37,748 nt of DNA from positions 1 to 37,748 of IMG/VR virus record IMGVR_UViG_3300046689_000119, one strand, 5' to 3'. A program made the position numbers and the translations under genes. How positions within the stretch are numbered: the stretch's first letter is position 1; every line of letters begins with the position of its first letter. This document shows positions 19,295 through 28,003 of the stretch, one piece after another. Source of the stretch: a virus. The notes under the pieces are model-generated. The model ran no database searches and had not been told where the DNA came from. It was given only the letters and a program-made list of their open reading frames with translations.

Positions 19295-20345
19295 TTTCAG
19301 TATTAGTTTCCCGCCGGGCCAGACTCTAGGTTTTCTTGGCGCTGATTGGATCGAGGCGCATTGCAGCGTTCCTGATGGGTTTGATAAGGGCACGCCGTTT
19401 GTTCCGTCTGATTGGCAGTTGCAGATCATCGCTAACCATTACCGGGTGAAGGCGACGGCTAAGTGGGTTCCTGAGCGTCCTGTGTTGGCGCCGTCTTTCA
19501 CGTATCGGCGTTCTCAGGTTGTGGCGCCGCAGAAGACGGGTAAGGGCCCTCTTGCTGCGGCTGTGACATGTCTTGAGGCTGTGGGTCCGATTGTTTTTGC
19601 TGGTTGGGCCGCTGGTGGTGAGGTTTATGACTGCCGGGATCATGGTTGCGGTTGCGGGTTCGTGTTTGTGTATGAGCCTGGCGATGCGATGGGGATCCCG
19701 CGGAAGACGTCGCTGATTCAGTTGGTCGCGACGTCTGAGGAGCAGGTCGATAACGTTTATCGGCCTCTTCAGGCGATGGTCCGGTCTGGTCCGTTGGACG
19801 AGATTATGAAGACGGGTGAGCAGTTCGTCCGCCTGCCTGAGAACGGCAAGATCGAGGCTGTCACCAGCTCGGCTATGTCGCGCCTGGGTAACCCGATCAA
19901 CTTCGCGAACTTTGACGAGTCTGGCATTTACACGGTGCAGAACAAGATGGTTCGTGTTGCTCAGACGATGCGTCGTGGTCTGGCTGGTATGGGTGGGCGT
20001 TCGATTGAGTGGACGAACCCTTGGGACCCGGCTGAGAACAGTACGGCTCAGCAGACTTACGAGTCCAAGAGCACTGACATTTACCGGTTCTATCGGAAGC
20101 CGCCGGCTGACCTGTCCTATAAGAACAAGGTTGAGCGGCGCCGGATTCACAAGTACGTGTATGAGGGTTCGCCGTGGGTTGATCTGGACGCTATTGAGGC
20201 TGAGGCTTCGGAGCTGATGGAGACTGACCCGGCGCAGGCTGAGCGGTTCTACGGTAACCGGATTGTGCATGGCCTTGGGTCTTGGCTGAAGGATGGACTT
20301 TGGGAGGCGGCTTATGCCGGAAATGGTGTGGTTGCCGAATCCTGA
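19284..20345 (+). CDS. terL: Terminase large subunit, ATPase domain (353 aa)
   Basis: The ATPase half shows a Walker-A-like APQKTGKGPL with K87, a DNA-packaging core, and Walker B ANFDES with D211 and E212. It would power DNA translocation into the prohead at the portal. The start ATG 19284 lies inside the TerS end. The frame stops at 20345 after AGNGVVAES. The expected RNase-H nuclease half begins in the +1 frame at 20314. Many related phages have one chain of about 550 aa; here it is two overlapping ORFs. Confidence 0.92.
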   Translation: MADDFSISFPPGQTLGFLGADWIEAHCSVPDGFDKGTPFVPSDWQLQIIANHYRVKATAKWVPERPVLAPSFTYRRSQVVAPQKTGKGPLAAAVTCLEAVGPIVFAGWAAGGEVYDCRDHGCGCGFVFVYEPGDAMGIPRKTSLIQLVATSEEQVDNVYRPLQAMVRSGPLDEIMKTGEQFVRLPENGKIEAVTSSAMSRLGNPINFANFDESGIYTVQNKMVRVAQTMRRGLAGMGGRSIEWTNPWDPAENSTAQQTYESKSTDIYRFYRKPPADLSYKNKVERRRIHKYVYEGSPWVDLDAIEAEASELMETDPAQAERFYGNRIVHGLGSWLKDGLWEAAYAGNGVVAES

Positions 20346-20937
20346 GCCCGGTACTCCTATATGTCTGGGTTTTGATGGGTCTGAGAATGATGACTGGACG
20401 GCGTTGCAGGCGGAGACGATTGACGGTTTCACGTTTACGCCTCGTTACGGGCCCGACAGCTTGCCGACGGTGTGGAATCCGGCTGAGGAGGGCGGGTCGA
20501 TTCCGCGTGATCAGGTTCATGTGGCGGTTGATGAGTTGTTCAAAAGGTACAAGGTTGAGCGGTTTTACTGTGACCCGCATGACTGGTATTCGGAAATTGG
20601 TGAGTGGTCGGTCAAGTACGGCGATAACCACGTTTTCGAGTGGCCGACTAACAAGGTCAGCCGCATGTACCCGGAGATCAAGCGCTTTGAGATTGACCTC
20701 GCGCAACGGAAACTCACGCATGACGGTTGCCCGATCACTGCGACCGCTGCGGCGAACGCTAAGAAGCTGGGGAAGTTCAACCAACAGTACGTGTTGGGGA
20801 AACCGGCGAATCACCAGAAGATCGACGCCATCATGGCGCGCATCCTGGCTCACACCGCAGCGGCTGATGCCCGCGAGGTTGGCTGGGGTACTAAATCCAA
20901 GTTGAAGCGCGCCAAGGGCCGCACATCTAGCACGTAA
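20314..20937 (+). CDS. Terminase large subunit, nuclease domain (207 aa)
   Basis: The RNase-H-fold nuclease half contains ICLGFDGSENDDW (first Asp), VERFYCDPHDW (second Asp) and NHQKIDAIMARI (third Asp). It would cut concatemers at packaging. ATG 20314 has GGGAGG 6 nt upstream, so independent, coupled translation is credible. It overlaps the ATPase gene by 32 nt. The alternative is a +1 frameshift making one protein. Split ATPase/nuclease terminase genes are known in actinophages. Confidence 0.88.
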   Translation: MPEMVWLPNPEPGTPICLGFDGSENDDWTALQAETIDGFTFTPRYGPDSLPTVWNPAEEGGSIPRDQVHVAVDELFKRYKVERFYCDPHDWYSEIGEWSVKYGDNHVFEWPTNKVSRMYPEIKRFEIDLAQRKLTHDGCPITATAAANAKKLGKFNQQYVLGKPANHQKIDAIMARILAHTAAADAREVGWGTKSKLKRAKGRTSST

Positions 20938-20948
20938 AGGGGTTGGCT

Positions 20949-22322
20949 TTGCCTAATCTTGAGGTCAATTCCCCTGAGTGGTGGGTTCAGCGGTTGCATA
21001 AGGACCTGATCTCGCGTCAGGAACACATTGAGTTGATGGACCGGTATTACCGGGGCGATCATCCTCTTCCGTGGCTTGCCCCGCAGGCTCATGACGATTT
21101 CCGGCGCATTTTGAAGATGTCCCGGTCGAATTACATGGGTCTTGTGTGTGACGCGCAGGTTGAGCGGATGACGCTTGACGGGTTCCGGGTTGGTACGTCT
21201 CAGGATTCCGATTCTGATATGTGGCGTATTTGGCAGGCGAACCGTTTGGATTCGGATTTTGATCAGGGCATGTTGGAGGCGTCTATCGCCGGCATGGCTT
21301 ACATCCTGGTCGCTCCGAATCCTGACGATGCGAAGACGCCGCGGATGTGGATTGAGCATCCGTCTCAGGCCATTGTTGCGTACACGCCCGGGTCTGGTCG
21401 GAACTCCCGTGCTGCTGGGTTGAAGGTGTGGGAGGACGAGACGACGGGCAAGATGCTCGCGACTCTGTACCTGCCTGACTGGATCTACAAGTACGAGTCT
21501 GAGTCGAAGCGTGTCCTGCCATCTGATCAGGTCAAGTGGGTTCCCCGCGTGGTCGATGGCGAAGATTGGCCTGCCGCGAACCCGCTGAAGGTTGTTCCGC
21601 TGGTGGAGTTGCCGAACAACCCCCGCCTGTTGTCGGGCGGTGTGTCGGAGCTCGCCGATGTGACAGACATTCAAGACCGGGTCAACAAGACGATCGCTGA
21701 TCGGTTGATGACTCAGGACTTTGGGGCTTTCCCGCAGAAGTGGGCGAAGGGCTGGCCTGAAGAGGACGAGAACGGGAACGTCAACCAGCGCCTGGATATT
21801 GGGCGTGACCGGTTGATTACGACCGATTCGGTTGATGCCGCGTTCGGTCAGTTTGATGCTGCCCCTCTTGATCCGTATTCGGCGGCGAAGCGTGAGGACG
21901 TGAAGGACATCGCGTCACGGACCAGGACACCGGCGCAGTATCTGCTGGGTGAAATGTCGAACGTGAATGGTGAGACGTTGAAGGCGTCTGAGTCGGGCCT
22001 GATTTCCAAGGTTCGGCAGCGTTGCCGGCCGATCACTGAGGGCGTCAAGGATGCGTTGTCGATTGTGCGCCGTATCGCTGGCCTACCCGATGAGCCTATC
22101 GAGGTTATCTGGCATAACCCTGAGTTCCGCACCGAGGGTGAGCTTGTTGACGCTCTGGTGAAGATGTCCACCCTGAACGTCCCCGAAGAGGCTCTTTGGG
22201 AGCGTTGGGGCGCTACACCGCAGGAACGTGACCGGTGGCGTGAGTGGAACAAGGAACGCCGCATTGACCCGACGCTCGTTGAGATGAATAAGCAGCTGAA
22301 TAGTCCTAACCCGGTTGTCTGA
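20949..22322 (+). CDS. Portal protein (457 aa)
   Basis: The sequence fits the SPP1 gp6-like portal family: RYYRGDHPLPW, then MSRSNYMGLVCDAQVERM, YILVAPNPDD and the late region RTRTPAQYLLGEMSNVNGETLK. It forms the dodecameric ring through which DNA enters the head. TTG 20949 has AAAGGGG 6 nt upstream, a better spacing than the TTG at 20943. It is followed by the MuF-like gene, the usual order. Confidence 0.92.
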   Translation: MPNLEVNSPEWWVQRLHKDLISRQEHIELMDRYYRGDHPLPWLAPQAHDDFRRILKMSRSNYMGLVCDAQVERMTLDGFRVGTSQDSDSDMWRIWQANRLDSDFDQGMLEASIAGMAYILVAPNPDDAKTPRMWIEHPSQAIVAYTPGSGRNSRAAGLKVWEDETTGKMLATLYLPDWIYKYESESKRVLPSDQVKWVPRVVDGEDWPAANPLKVVPLVELPNNPRLLSGGVSELADVTDIQDRVNKTIADRLMTQDFGAFPQKWAKGWPEEDENGNVNQRLDIGRDRLITTDSVDAAFGQFDAAPLDPYSAAKREDVKDIASRTRTPAQYLLGEMSNVNGETLKASESGLISKVRQRCRPITEGVKDALSIVRRIAGLPDEPIEVIWHNPEFRTEGELVDALVKMSTLNVPEEALWERWGATPQERDRWREWNKERRIDPTLVEMNKQLNSPNPVV

Positions 22323-22336
22323 TCTGAGGGGGTCCA

Positions 22337-23578
22337 TTGACGATCCCCGATGCTGTGGCGGCACAGTATTTGCTGATGCAGAAGTTGCAGACGACGGCGG
22401 TTTTGGCGGGGCGTAGGGCTTGGGCGGGGATTGACCCGAACAACTTGTCGGCTTCGTGGTCGCAGGGCGTTTCGGTGATTTCGGGGATTGTCGCGGGCCA
22501 GCAGGAGCGGGCCGCGGTTGCCGGGGCGTCTTATGTTTCGGATGCCCTGGCTGAGAATGACGACTATTCGATGCCGGATGCGTTTGTGGATCCTCGCGGG
22601 TTCGCTGGGTTCGCTGCTGATGGGCGCCCGCTGGGTTCGTTGCTGTATTCGCCTATCACTACGACGAAGCGGTTGATTGGTGAGGGCGCGAGCGTCCAAC
22701 AGGCGCTTGCGTCGGGCCGGTCAGCGTTGGACCTCATCCTGCACACCACGATTTCTGACGCGGGCCGGGCGGCGTCAAGCGTGAACATTGCCGCCCGCCC
22801 TCGAACCGGCTATGTGCGGATGCTGTCCTCCGGGGCGTGTTCCCGGTGCGCTGTTCTGGCAGGCCGGTACTACCGCTGGAACGCCGGGTTCGCCCGGCAC
22901 CCGCAGTGCGCGTGCATCCACATTCCGGCGTCTGAGAACGTCGCCGGAAGCATGAAAACGGATCCTTACGCCTACTTCAAGAGCTTGTCAGCCGCGGAAC
23001 AGGACAAGCGCTTCGGGGTTGCCGAGGCTAAGGCTATCCGTGACGGCGCCGACATGTTCCAGGTGGTCAACGCTAAACGCGGAGTGTCCTACGGTGGCAT
23101 ATCGAAAGATGGCACCCACCGGGGTCAGAAGGCGGGAAGTTTCACTACTGAGGGAACGTCTCGGCGCGGCAACTTCGGCAACACCAATGGGCCTCGCCTC
23201 ACCCCGGAGGCGATCTATTCCAAGGGTCTCCCCCGCGACCAGACGTTGAAGCTTCTCGAACAGCACGGCTACATCCTGCCGGGCGGTCAGAACCCTACCG
23301 GTTCCATCCGTGGTGAGGTACAGGGGTTCGGGCAGCTTGGCCGTGGCGGTACCCGCGTTGGTGCGCGTGAGGCTGTCCTAAACGCCCGCGGTACCGGCGT
23401 GCGTGACCCCCGCGTTAGGGCAACGATGACCGCTGCCGAGTTGCGCGCCTTCGACGCTAAATCGCGATGGGCGGATGTTCGCAACGGTGTGAACCCGTTC
23501 AACCCGAAACGCCCCCTAACCCCCGAGATCGCTGCCCGAGTCGAGAAAGACTTCCGGCGCAACGTTCTCGGCTACTAG
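22337..23578 (+). CDS. MuF-like minor capsid/capsid maturation protein (413 aa)
   Basis: The location between portal and scaffold, and the block SGACSRCAVLAGRYYRWN with HPQCACIHIP (about 168-200), fit the MuF-like minor head family. These proteins enter the head and may act in morphogenesis or maturation. The C-terminal part is basic and Gly-rich with no visible toxin motif. A protease role used for some relatives is not shown here. TTG 22337 has GAGGGGG upstream. Confidence 0.78.
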   Translation: MTIPDAVAAQYLLMQKLQTTAVLAGRRAWAGIDPNNLSASWSQGVSVISGIVAGQQERAAVAGASYVSDALAENDDYSMPDAFVDPRGFAGFAADGRPLGSLLYSPITTTKRLIGEGASVQQALASGRSALDLILHTTISDAGRAASSVNIAARPRTGYVRMLSSGACSRCAVLAGRYYRWNAGFARHPQCACIHIPASENVAGSMKTDPYAYFKSLSAAEQDKRFGVAEAKAIRDGADMFQVVNAKRGVSYGGISKDGTHRGQKAGSFTTEGTSRRGNFGNTNGPRLTPEAIYSKGLPRDQTLKLLEQHGYILPGGQNPTGSIRGEVQGFGQLGRGGTRVGAREAVLNARGTGVRDPRVRATMTAAELRAFDAKSRWADVRNGVNPFNPKRPLTPEIAARVEKDFRRNVLGY

Positions 23579-23582
23579 TTTT

Positions 23583-23602
23583 CCCACCCTTCTCCTGGTG
23601 GG
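23583..23602. terminator. Short hairpin after MuF-like gene
   Basis: CCCACC (23583-23588) pairs with GGTGGG (23597-23602), loop 8 nt. Only a short T stretch follows, so partial termination or RNA processing is more likely than full stop. The rest of the gap to 23673 is non-coding. Confidence 0.4.
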
Positions 23603-23672
23603 TTCGCCTACTGCCGGCGTCAAGGCAGGTTCATGCCGACGGGCTTACGGATAAAGAAAGAGGGCATTTCAC

Positions 23673-24143
23673 ATGTCTGAAACCACTGCAACCGAGGAAA
23701 CGACAGGCGCTGAGAGTGCTTGGAATCCCCCGGCTAGTCAGGACGAGTTCAACCGGATCATCACGGAACGCCTCAACCGGGAACGGTCGAAGTTCTCCGA
23801 TTATTCGGATTTGAAGTCGAAAGCTCAGCAGTTCGACCAGCTCAGCGAGTCTCAGAAAACTGAGGCTCAGCGGCAGGCGGATGCGTTGAAGGCTACTGAG
23901 ACGCGGGCTAGCGCCGCGGAAGCGGAACTCGCGAGGGCGAGGGCTGCGCTGAAGTACAAGCTCGCTGACGAGGACCTGGACCTGCTTGGTACGGGTTCCC
24001 CGGAAGAGATCGACGCCCGCGCTAAGCGGTTGTCTGAGCGGCTGGCGCCGAAAGCGCCGGATTTTGATGGTGGTTCCCGCAAGTCCGCTGGCGCCCCGCA
24101 GAACATGAACGACGTCATCCGGAAGGCCGCAGGCCTCGGATAA
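23673..24143 (+). CDS. Scaffolding protein (156 aa)
   Basis: A long charged coiled coil dominates (LNRERSKFSDYSDLKSKAQQ, then QRQADALKATETRA and AEAELARARAALKYKLA). An acidic N-terminus and the short end MNDVIRKAAGLG flank it. The location directly before the capsid gene is typical. It would guide capsid assembly and then leave. ATG 23673 has AAAGAGGG upstream. This DUF4355-like style is common. Confidence 0.85.
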   Translation: MSETTATEETTGAESAWNPPASQDEFNRIITERLNRERSKFSDYSDLKSKAQQFDQLSESQKTEAQRQADALKATETRASAAEAELARARAALKYKLADEDLDLLGTGSPEEIDARAKRLSERLAPKAPDFDGGSRKSAGAPQNMNDVIRKAAGLG

Positions 24144-24177
24144 CAACAACCCCAGTCGCCATGTCTGGGCTTTGTTG
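24144..24177 (+). other. Hairpin in the capsid 5' leader
   Basis: CAACAA (24144-24149) pairs with TTGTTG (24172-24177), and CCCAG (24151-24155) with CTGGG (24165-24169). A run of A, not T, follows, so it is not a standard terminator. It ends 18 nt before the AGGAGGT site of the capsid gene. mRNA stability or processing is the likely role. Confidence 0.45.
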
Positions 24178-24204
24178 CAAAAAACTAACCCCTAGGAGGT
24201 CAAC

Positions 24205-25158
24205 ATGGCGACTTACAACAACATCACGGCGCGCCCTGATGCACAGGCGCTTATTCCCGAGGAAGTCTCTAAGGCGCTCCTCGGTGCTGCGACTGAGCAG
24301 TCTGCTGTTCTTCAGCAGTTCCGCCGTATCCCGGTTTCCCGGAATCAGCTTCGACTGCCGGTCCTGTCCGCCCTCCCGGTCGCGTACTGGGTTGATGGTG
24401 ACACGGGCCTGAAGCAGACTTCCGAGATCAACTGGAAGAACAAGTACCTGAACGTCGAGGAAATCGCGACGATCATCCCCGTTCCTGACAACGTCCTCGC
24501 CGACGTTGACGCGAACATCTGGGATGAGGCTATGCCGTTCCTTGCTCAGGCTGTGGGCCGCGCCCTTGACCAGGCCGTGTTCTTCGGTACGAACGCCCCG
24601 TCTTCGTTCCCGACGAACGTTGTTGCCGCGGCTCTCGCTGCGGGTAACAGCATCACCGAGGGTTCGACCGCCGCGCAGGGTGGGTTCTTCGGCGACATCG
24701 ACAAGGCCTACGGCGCGCTTGAGTCCGATGGCTTCGAGGCTGAGGGCTGGGTTGCCGGCATCGGTCTGAAGGGCAAGCTGCGTGGGGCTCGTGACACCCT
24801 CGGTCAGAAGGTTGACGCGACCCGCGTTGGTGCGGATCTCCGCAGCATCGACGGCCTGCCGATCTCCTACCCGATGAAGGGTCTGTGGCCGACCGGTGGC
24901 GCGGCTGGCACGAACGTCCGAGGCCTGGTCATGGACTCTGACGAGTTCGTTGTCGGCGTCCGTCAGGACATCAGCCTGAAGGTCCTGACCGAGGCTGTCA
25001 TCCAGGACAACACTGGCGCGATCATCTACAACCTCGCCCAGCAGGACATGACGGCGCTGCGCCTGACGTTCCGCGTCGGCTGGCAGGTCGCGAACACCAT
25101 CAACAACGAACAGTCCGACGAGACCAAGCGCTACCCGGCTGCTGCTCTGGTCTTTTAG
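24205..25158 (+). CDS. Major capsid protein, HK97 fold (317 aa)
   Basis: The pattern ALIPEEVSKALLGAATEQSA, then FRRIPVSRNQLRLPV and YWVDGDTGLKQTSEINW, is typical of the HK97-type phage capsid (Phage_capsid) family. Later blocks include VGRALDQAVFFG and MDSDEFVVGVRQDI. It builds the icosahedral shell. The AGGAGGT site 4 nt before ATG implies very strong translation. Codon use is strongly biased towards C- and G-ending preferred codons, as expected for high expression. Confidence 0.95.
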   Translation: MATYNNITARPDAQALIPEEVSKALLGAATEQSAVLQQFRRIPVSRNQLRLPVLSALPVAYWVDGDTGLKQTSEINWKNKYLNVEEIATIIPVPDNVLADVDANIWDEAMPFLAQAVGRALDQAVFFGTNAPSSFPTNVVAAALAAGNSITEGSTAAQGGFFGDIDKAYGALESDGFEAEGWVAGIGLKGKLRGARDTLGQKVDATRVGADLRSIDGLPISYPMKGLWPTGGAAGTNVRGLVMDSDEFVVGVRQDISLKVLTEAVIQDNTGAIIYNLAQQDMTALRLTFRVGWQVANTINNEQSDETKRYPAAALVF

Positions 25159-25222
25159 TCCGTTGTGATCTGGCGCCCCGGGCTGTGATGTCCGGGGCGC
25201 CTAACCCTTGAAGGAGGCCCCT

Positions 25223-25396
25223 GTGGCTGATGCACCAAAAGAAGAAGCGACTACGCCCGCTGCGCCGTCCGGCCTTGACCTTGTGAAGGCTGAGGCTGAC
25301 AAGGCGTATGGGCAGGGTTTCATCGGCGAGAAAGTCGATCCGAACCCCAATGAGGTCTACACCATCGCGGGCGTTATCGCCGCCAAGAAGTCCTAG
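25223..25396 (+). CDS. Small head-region protein (57 aa)
   Basis: GTG 25223 has GAAGGAGG 5 nt upstream; the apparent upstream start at 25208 would include this site. The product has an Ala/Pro-rich head (EEATTPAAPSG) and a short conserved-looking end (DPNPNEVYTIAGVIAAKKS). Its location after the capsid suggests a head decoration or connector accessory. No domain is recognised. Confidence 0.65.
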   Translation: MADAPKEEATTPAAPSGLDLVKAEADKAYGQGFIGEKVDPNPNEVYTIAGVIAAKKS

Positions 25397-25404
25397 GGGG
25401 AACC

Positions 25405-26004
25405 GTGGCGCTGCCTCCACTTGCAACTGTTGCTCAGCTTGAGGCGCGCCTCGGTCACCCGGTGGACGAGGTCAGGGCCACGGCTTTGATTGAGGACGCT
25501 TCGGCTGTGGTGCGTAATTACACCCGGCAGATGATCAGTTACGTCCAGGATGACAAGATCGCGCTCAGGTATTCGCGGGGCCGGGTGACGCTCCCGGAGC
25601 GTCCAGCGTTCGAGCCTACACAGGTTGAGCGCGCGGACGGTTCGGGTGTTATCCCGCCCGTGTCGTGGTGGTGGTCTGGCCTGAATGAGGTTGAGTTTTA
25701 CAACTCAACCCTGATCGCGAACGGCCCGTACTACCGGCATGCGATGCGTTCCGTGATTGTGACGTATTCCCACGGCTACCAGGACATTCCCGCGGACATT
25801 GTTGCCGTGGTGTGTCAGGTTGTGGGGCGTGTCATTGATAGTGCGGTGTCGTCGCCCGGGCTCCGGTCTGAGGCGATTGATGATTACAAAGCGGATCTTG
25901 GCGGCGGTTTGTCGTCGGGGACTATTGCGCTTGTGCCCGAGGAGATGCACGTTCTTGACCGTTACCGGACTCGCTCTGGTTCGACTGGGTTGAGGTACGT
26001 CTGA
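25405..26004 (+). CDS. Head-tail connector/adaptor (199 aa)
   Basis: The N-terminal block LATVAQLEARLGHPVDEVRA, with ALIEDASAVVRNYTRQ, is the usual start of HK97 gp6-like head-tail adaptors. A beta-rich middle and helical AVVCQVVGRVIDSA follow. It would bind below the portal. GTG 25405 follows TAGGGGGAA. It overlaps the next ATG (TGATG), as expected in this module. Confidence 0.85.
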   Translation: MALPPLATVAQLEARLGHPVDEVRATALIEDASAVVRNYTRQMISYVQDDKIALRYSRGRVTLPERPAFEPTQVERADGSGVIPPVSWWWSGLNEVEFYNSTLIANGPYYRHAMRSVIVTYSHGYQDIPADIVAVVCQVVGRVIDSAVSSPGLRSEAIDDYKADLGGGLSSGTIALVPEEMHVLDRYRTRSGSTGLRYV

Positions 26005-26396
26005 TGGGCGCGGGCGTGTCGCCGGGTGCGCGTCGGGCTGCTGAGAACCGGATGGTTGATCGGTGTACGATCCGCCGGCAGACGGGGCTTGTCACGGATC
26101 CGGTTTCGGGCAATGTGTCCCCCGGCTACGAAACCATCTACACGGGTAAGTGCAAGGTGCAGACCTTCACTAACCGTGAGCTGATGAAAAACGGTGGCGA
26201 GCACGAGTTCATCGTCCAACGCTACGAGGTGCAGGTCCCCGTCTCGGTGGTTGGTGTTCGCATCAACGATGAGGCTGTGATCGAGGCTTCGGCGAACGAC
26301 CCAGACCTTGTTGGGCGCGCGTACCGGGTTGTTGGTTTGCTGAACAAGTCGGCTGCTACGGCCCGGCGTCTTGGGGTGGAGGAGATGCCATCGTGA
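26004..26396 (+). CDS. Head-tail stopper-like protein, DUF6093-like (130 aa)
   Basis: MVDRCTIRRQTGLVTDPVSG, then GKCKVQTF with VQVPVSVVGVRINDEAVIEA, resembles DUF6093 and head-closure proteins of actinophages. It probably seals the head after packaging. The start lies in a TGATG overlap and the end overlaps the next GTG. Confidence comes from sequence pattern and synteny. Confidence 0.78.
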   Translation: MGAGVSPGARRAAENRMVDRCTIRRQTGLVTDPVSGNVSPGYETIYTGKCKVQTFTNRELMKNGGEHEFIVQRYEVQVPVSVVGVRINDEAVIEASANDPDLVGRAYRVVGLLNKSAATARRLGVEEMPS

Positions 26397-26809
26397 GCAC
26401 GGTAGAGACGTTCACCGTTGACACCCACGAGATTAGCCAGTTGACGGCGGATCTGATCAAGGCTGCCCCTTTGGCTGTTCTGAAGGTGGAGCCGATTGTG
26501 AAGAAGGCCGCGCAGAACGTCAAGAAGGCTATGCAGGCTGACGCTAACAAGTCCCGCCACTTCAAGCAGATCGCCCGGACGGTCACGTATGACGTGAACG
26601 TTGGGCAGTTCGGTGGGGACGCATCGGTTGATGCGGAGATCGGCTATGACAAGTCGGTTGGTTCGGTTGCAGCCCTTGCTGGTATCGCCATCTTCGGCAC
26701 GTCCCGCCCTGGTGGCGGGACTGTGCGTAACCCGGTTGAGGCGTTGAACGATGAGGCACCGAACCTAGAGCGCTATCTCGGCGAGATTGGTGACGGGATC
26801 CTCATATGA
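26393..26809 (+). CDS. HK97 gp10-like tail-completion protein (138 aa)
   Basis: The pattern VEPIVKKAAQNVKKAMQADA, then SRHFKQIARTVTYDV and EAPNLERYLGEIG, fits the HK97 gp10 group. It acts at the head-tail joint. The start is GTG 26393 in a GTGA overlap, and the end overlaps the next gene by ATGA. The order stopper, gp10-like, tail terminator is standard. Confidence 0.82.
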   Translation: MSTVETFTVDTHEISQLTADLIKAAPLAVLKVEPIVKKAAQNVKKAMQADANKSRHFKQIARTVTYDVNVGQFGGDASVDAEIGYDKSVGSVAALAGIAIFGTSRPGGGTVRNPVEALNDEAPNLERYLGEIGDGILI

Positions 26810-27204
26810 TCGCTGACCATTACGCGGGTGTTGCCGCGCTCCTGCCGTCCGACATGACCGTTTACAAGGGTGACGTTCCCGGCACCCCGACTTACCCGTA
26901 TGTGGTGTTGTGGGGTGACGGTGGCACGGCTGGCACGGAGGCGTTATCGGATGATCCGACGACGTTGACGCTGAAGGTTTACGCCACGGTCGCGGGCATG
27001 ACGTTCGACTCCGCAGCGATCATCTTGCAACGCGTCAGGACGGCCCTGAACAGGGCTAGACCGACCGTACCTAACCGGGTGACGCACCGCATGGTTCAGA
27101 CCCCGCAGATGCCCATACAAGCCGACCTGTCCGTCACCATCCCCGGCGTAGGGCATCCGTTCTACGCCGTGGATCAGTACGACCTGATCAGCGACCCCAA
27201 ATAG
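26806..27204 (+). CDS. Tail terminator protein (132 aa)
   Basis: The start MIADHYAGVAALLPSDM, with PTYPYVVLWGDGG and the late QADLSVTIPGVGHPFYAVDQ, is typical of small tail-terminator (gpU-like) proteins of actinophages. It caps the tail tube and joins it to the head. ATGA overlap links it to the gp10-like gene. No enzymatic motif is present or expected. Confidence 0.8.
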   Translation: MIADHYAGVAALLPSDMTVYKGDVPGTPTYPYVVLWGDGGTAGTEALSDDPTTLTLKVYATVAGMTFDSAAIILQRVRTALNRARPTVPNRVTHRMVQTPQMPIQADLSVTIPGVGHPFYAVDQYDLISDPK

Positions 27205-27222
27205 CTACAAAGGAGGACGGCA

Positions 27223-27393
27223 ATGGCCCGTCTTATTGATGTCTGGCGGAAATCCACCGGGCAGAAGTACGAGCACCCCGTACCCGATTCGTGGATCAGG
27301 GACCAGGTCAATCCGGACCTGACTGCGATTGATCCCAGCACGCCCGAGGCAATCGCACCGGACGAACAACCCACTGACCTGAAAGAGGTTTGA
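27223..27393 (+). CDS. Small protein between tail terminator and major tail protein (56 aa)
   Basis: ATG 27223 has AAAGGAGG 6 nt upstream, one of the strongest sites in the operon. The product starts MARLIDVWRKSTGQKYEHPV and ends with an acidic, Pro-rich tail. A small protein with this start (V...G....VP.SW) is found at the same place in many actinophages. Its role is unknown and presumably tail-related. Confidence 0.75.
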   Translation: MARLIDVWRKSTGQKYEHPVPDSWIRDQVNPDLTAIDPSTPEAIAPDEQPTDLKEV

Positions 27394-27394
27394 T

Positions 27395-27907
27395 ATGCCC
27401 CGCTCGCTTGCTATTGGTGCAGTGAAAGTTACTGTACTCACGGTTGCCCCGGCTACCGCCGGCGTCCTGTCCCTCGCGACCGACCTTGTCGGCACGAACG
27501 CGAAGGATGTTTCTGACAACATCCTGAAGTCTTCGTACACTCTCGGCGCTACCGGCGCTGACAAGGTGAATGAGCCTTCCCTTGCTTCGACCACGAACAG
27601 CTCCGTCCCGGGCATGTCGAACTACAACGGCGACATCGAGTTCTTCCGCTACCTGGACGCTGACGGCAAGTCCGTCCCGACCGAGGACGTTCCCTTCACG
27701 ATCTTCACTGAGAAGGGTATCCGGGTGTGGATTGTGGAGCGCAAGGGCCCGCCGGCGTCTACCCCCCTCGCTGTCGGTGACGAGGTTGACATCTACGAGG
27801 TCCTGACTGATGACCCGCGCCCCCCGAAGGACTACGCATCGTACCTGAAGTTCGGGCAGATGTTCCATGTTCAGAAGGTGTGGAACCGGGTTGCCATCGT
27901 GGCGTAA
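27395..27907 (+). CDS. Major tail protein (170 aa)
   Basis: The location, size and beta-rich pattern (KVTVLTVAPATAGVL, then FFRYLDADGKSVPTED and GIRVWIVERKG) fit the major tail tube subunit. It polymerises round the tape measure. ATG 27395 has AAAGAGG 6 nt upstream and abuts the previous stop. Preferred codons dominate, in line with high expression. Confidence 0.88.
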   Translation: MPRSLAIGAVKVTVLTVAPATAGVLSLATDLVGTNAKDVSDNILKSSYTLGATGADKVNEPSLASTTNSSVPGMSNYNGDIEFFRYLDADGKSVPTEDVPFTIFTEKGIRVWIVERKGPPASTPLAVGDEVDIYEVLTDDPRPPKDYASYLKFGQMFHVQKVWNRVAIVA

Positions 27908-28003
27908 CTAATACCAGCGGCGCGGGGTTGTTTTCGCAGGCTCCCCCGCGCCGCTTCACCACTCAATTGCCTGCGACCCCCTCTTACTTAGGAGCCTGCG
28001 ACC

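Noticed and set aside
19326-20432. 368-residue minus-strand frame opposite terminase
   Set aside because: It is a shadow of terminase in a GC-rich gene; composition is rich in Arg/Leu/Thr with no motif, and the terminase reading is certain.
24144-24177. Intrinsic terminator before the capsid gene
   Set aside because: The hairpin is followed by A residues rather than T, and the gene downstream must be highly expressed.
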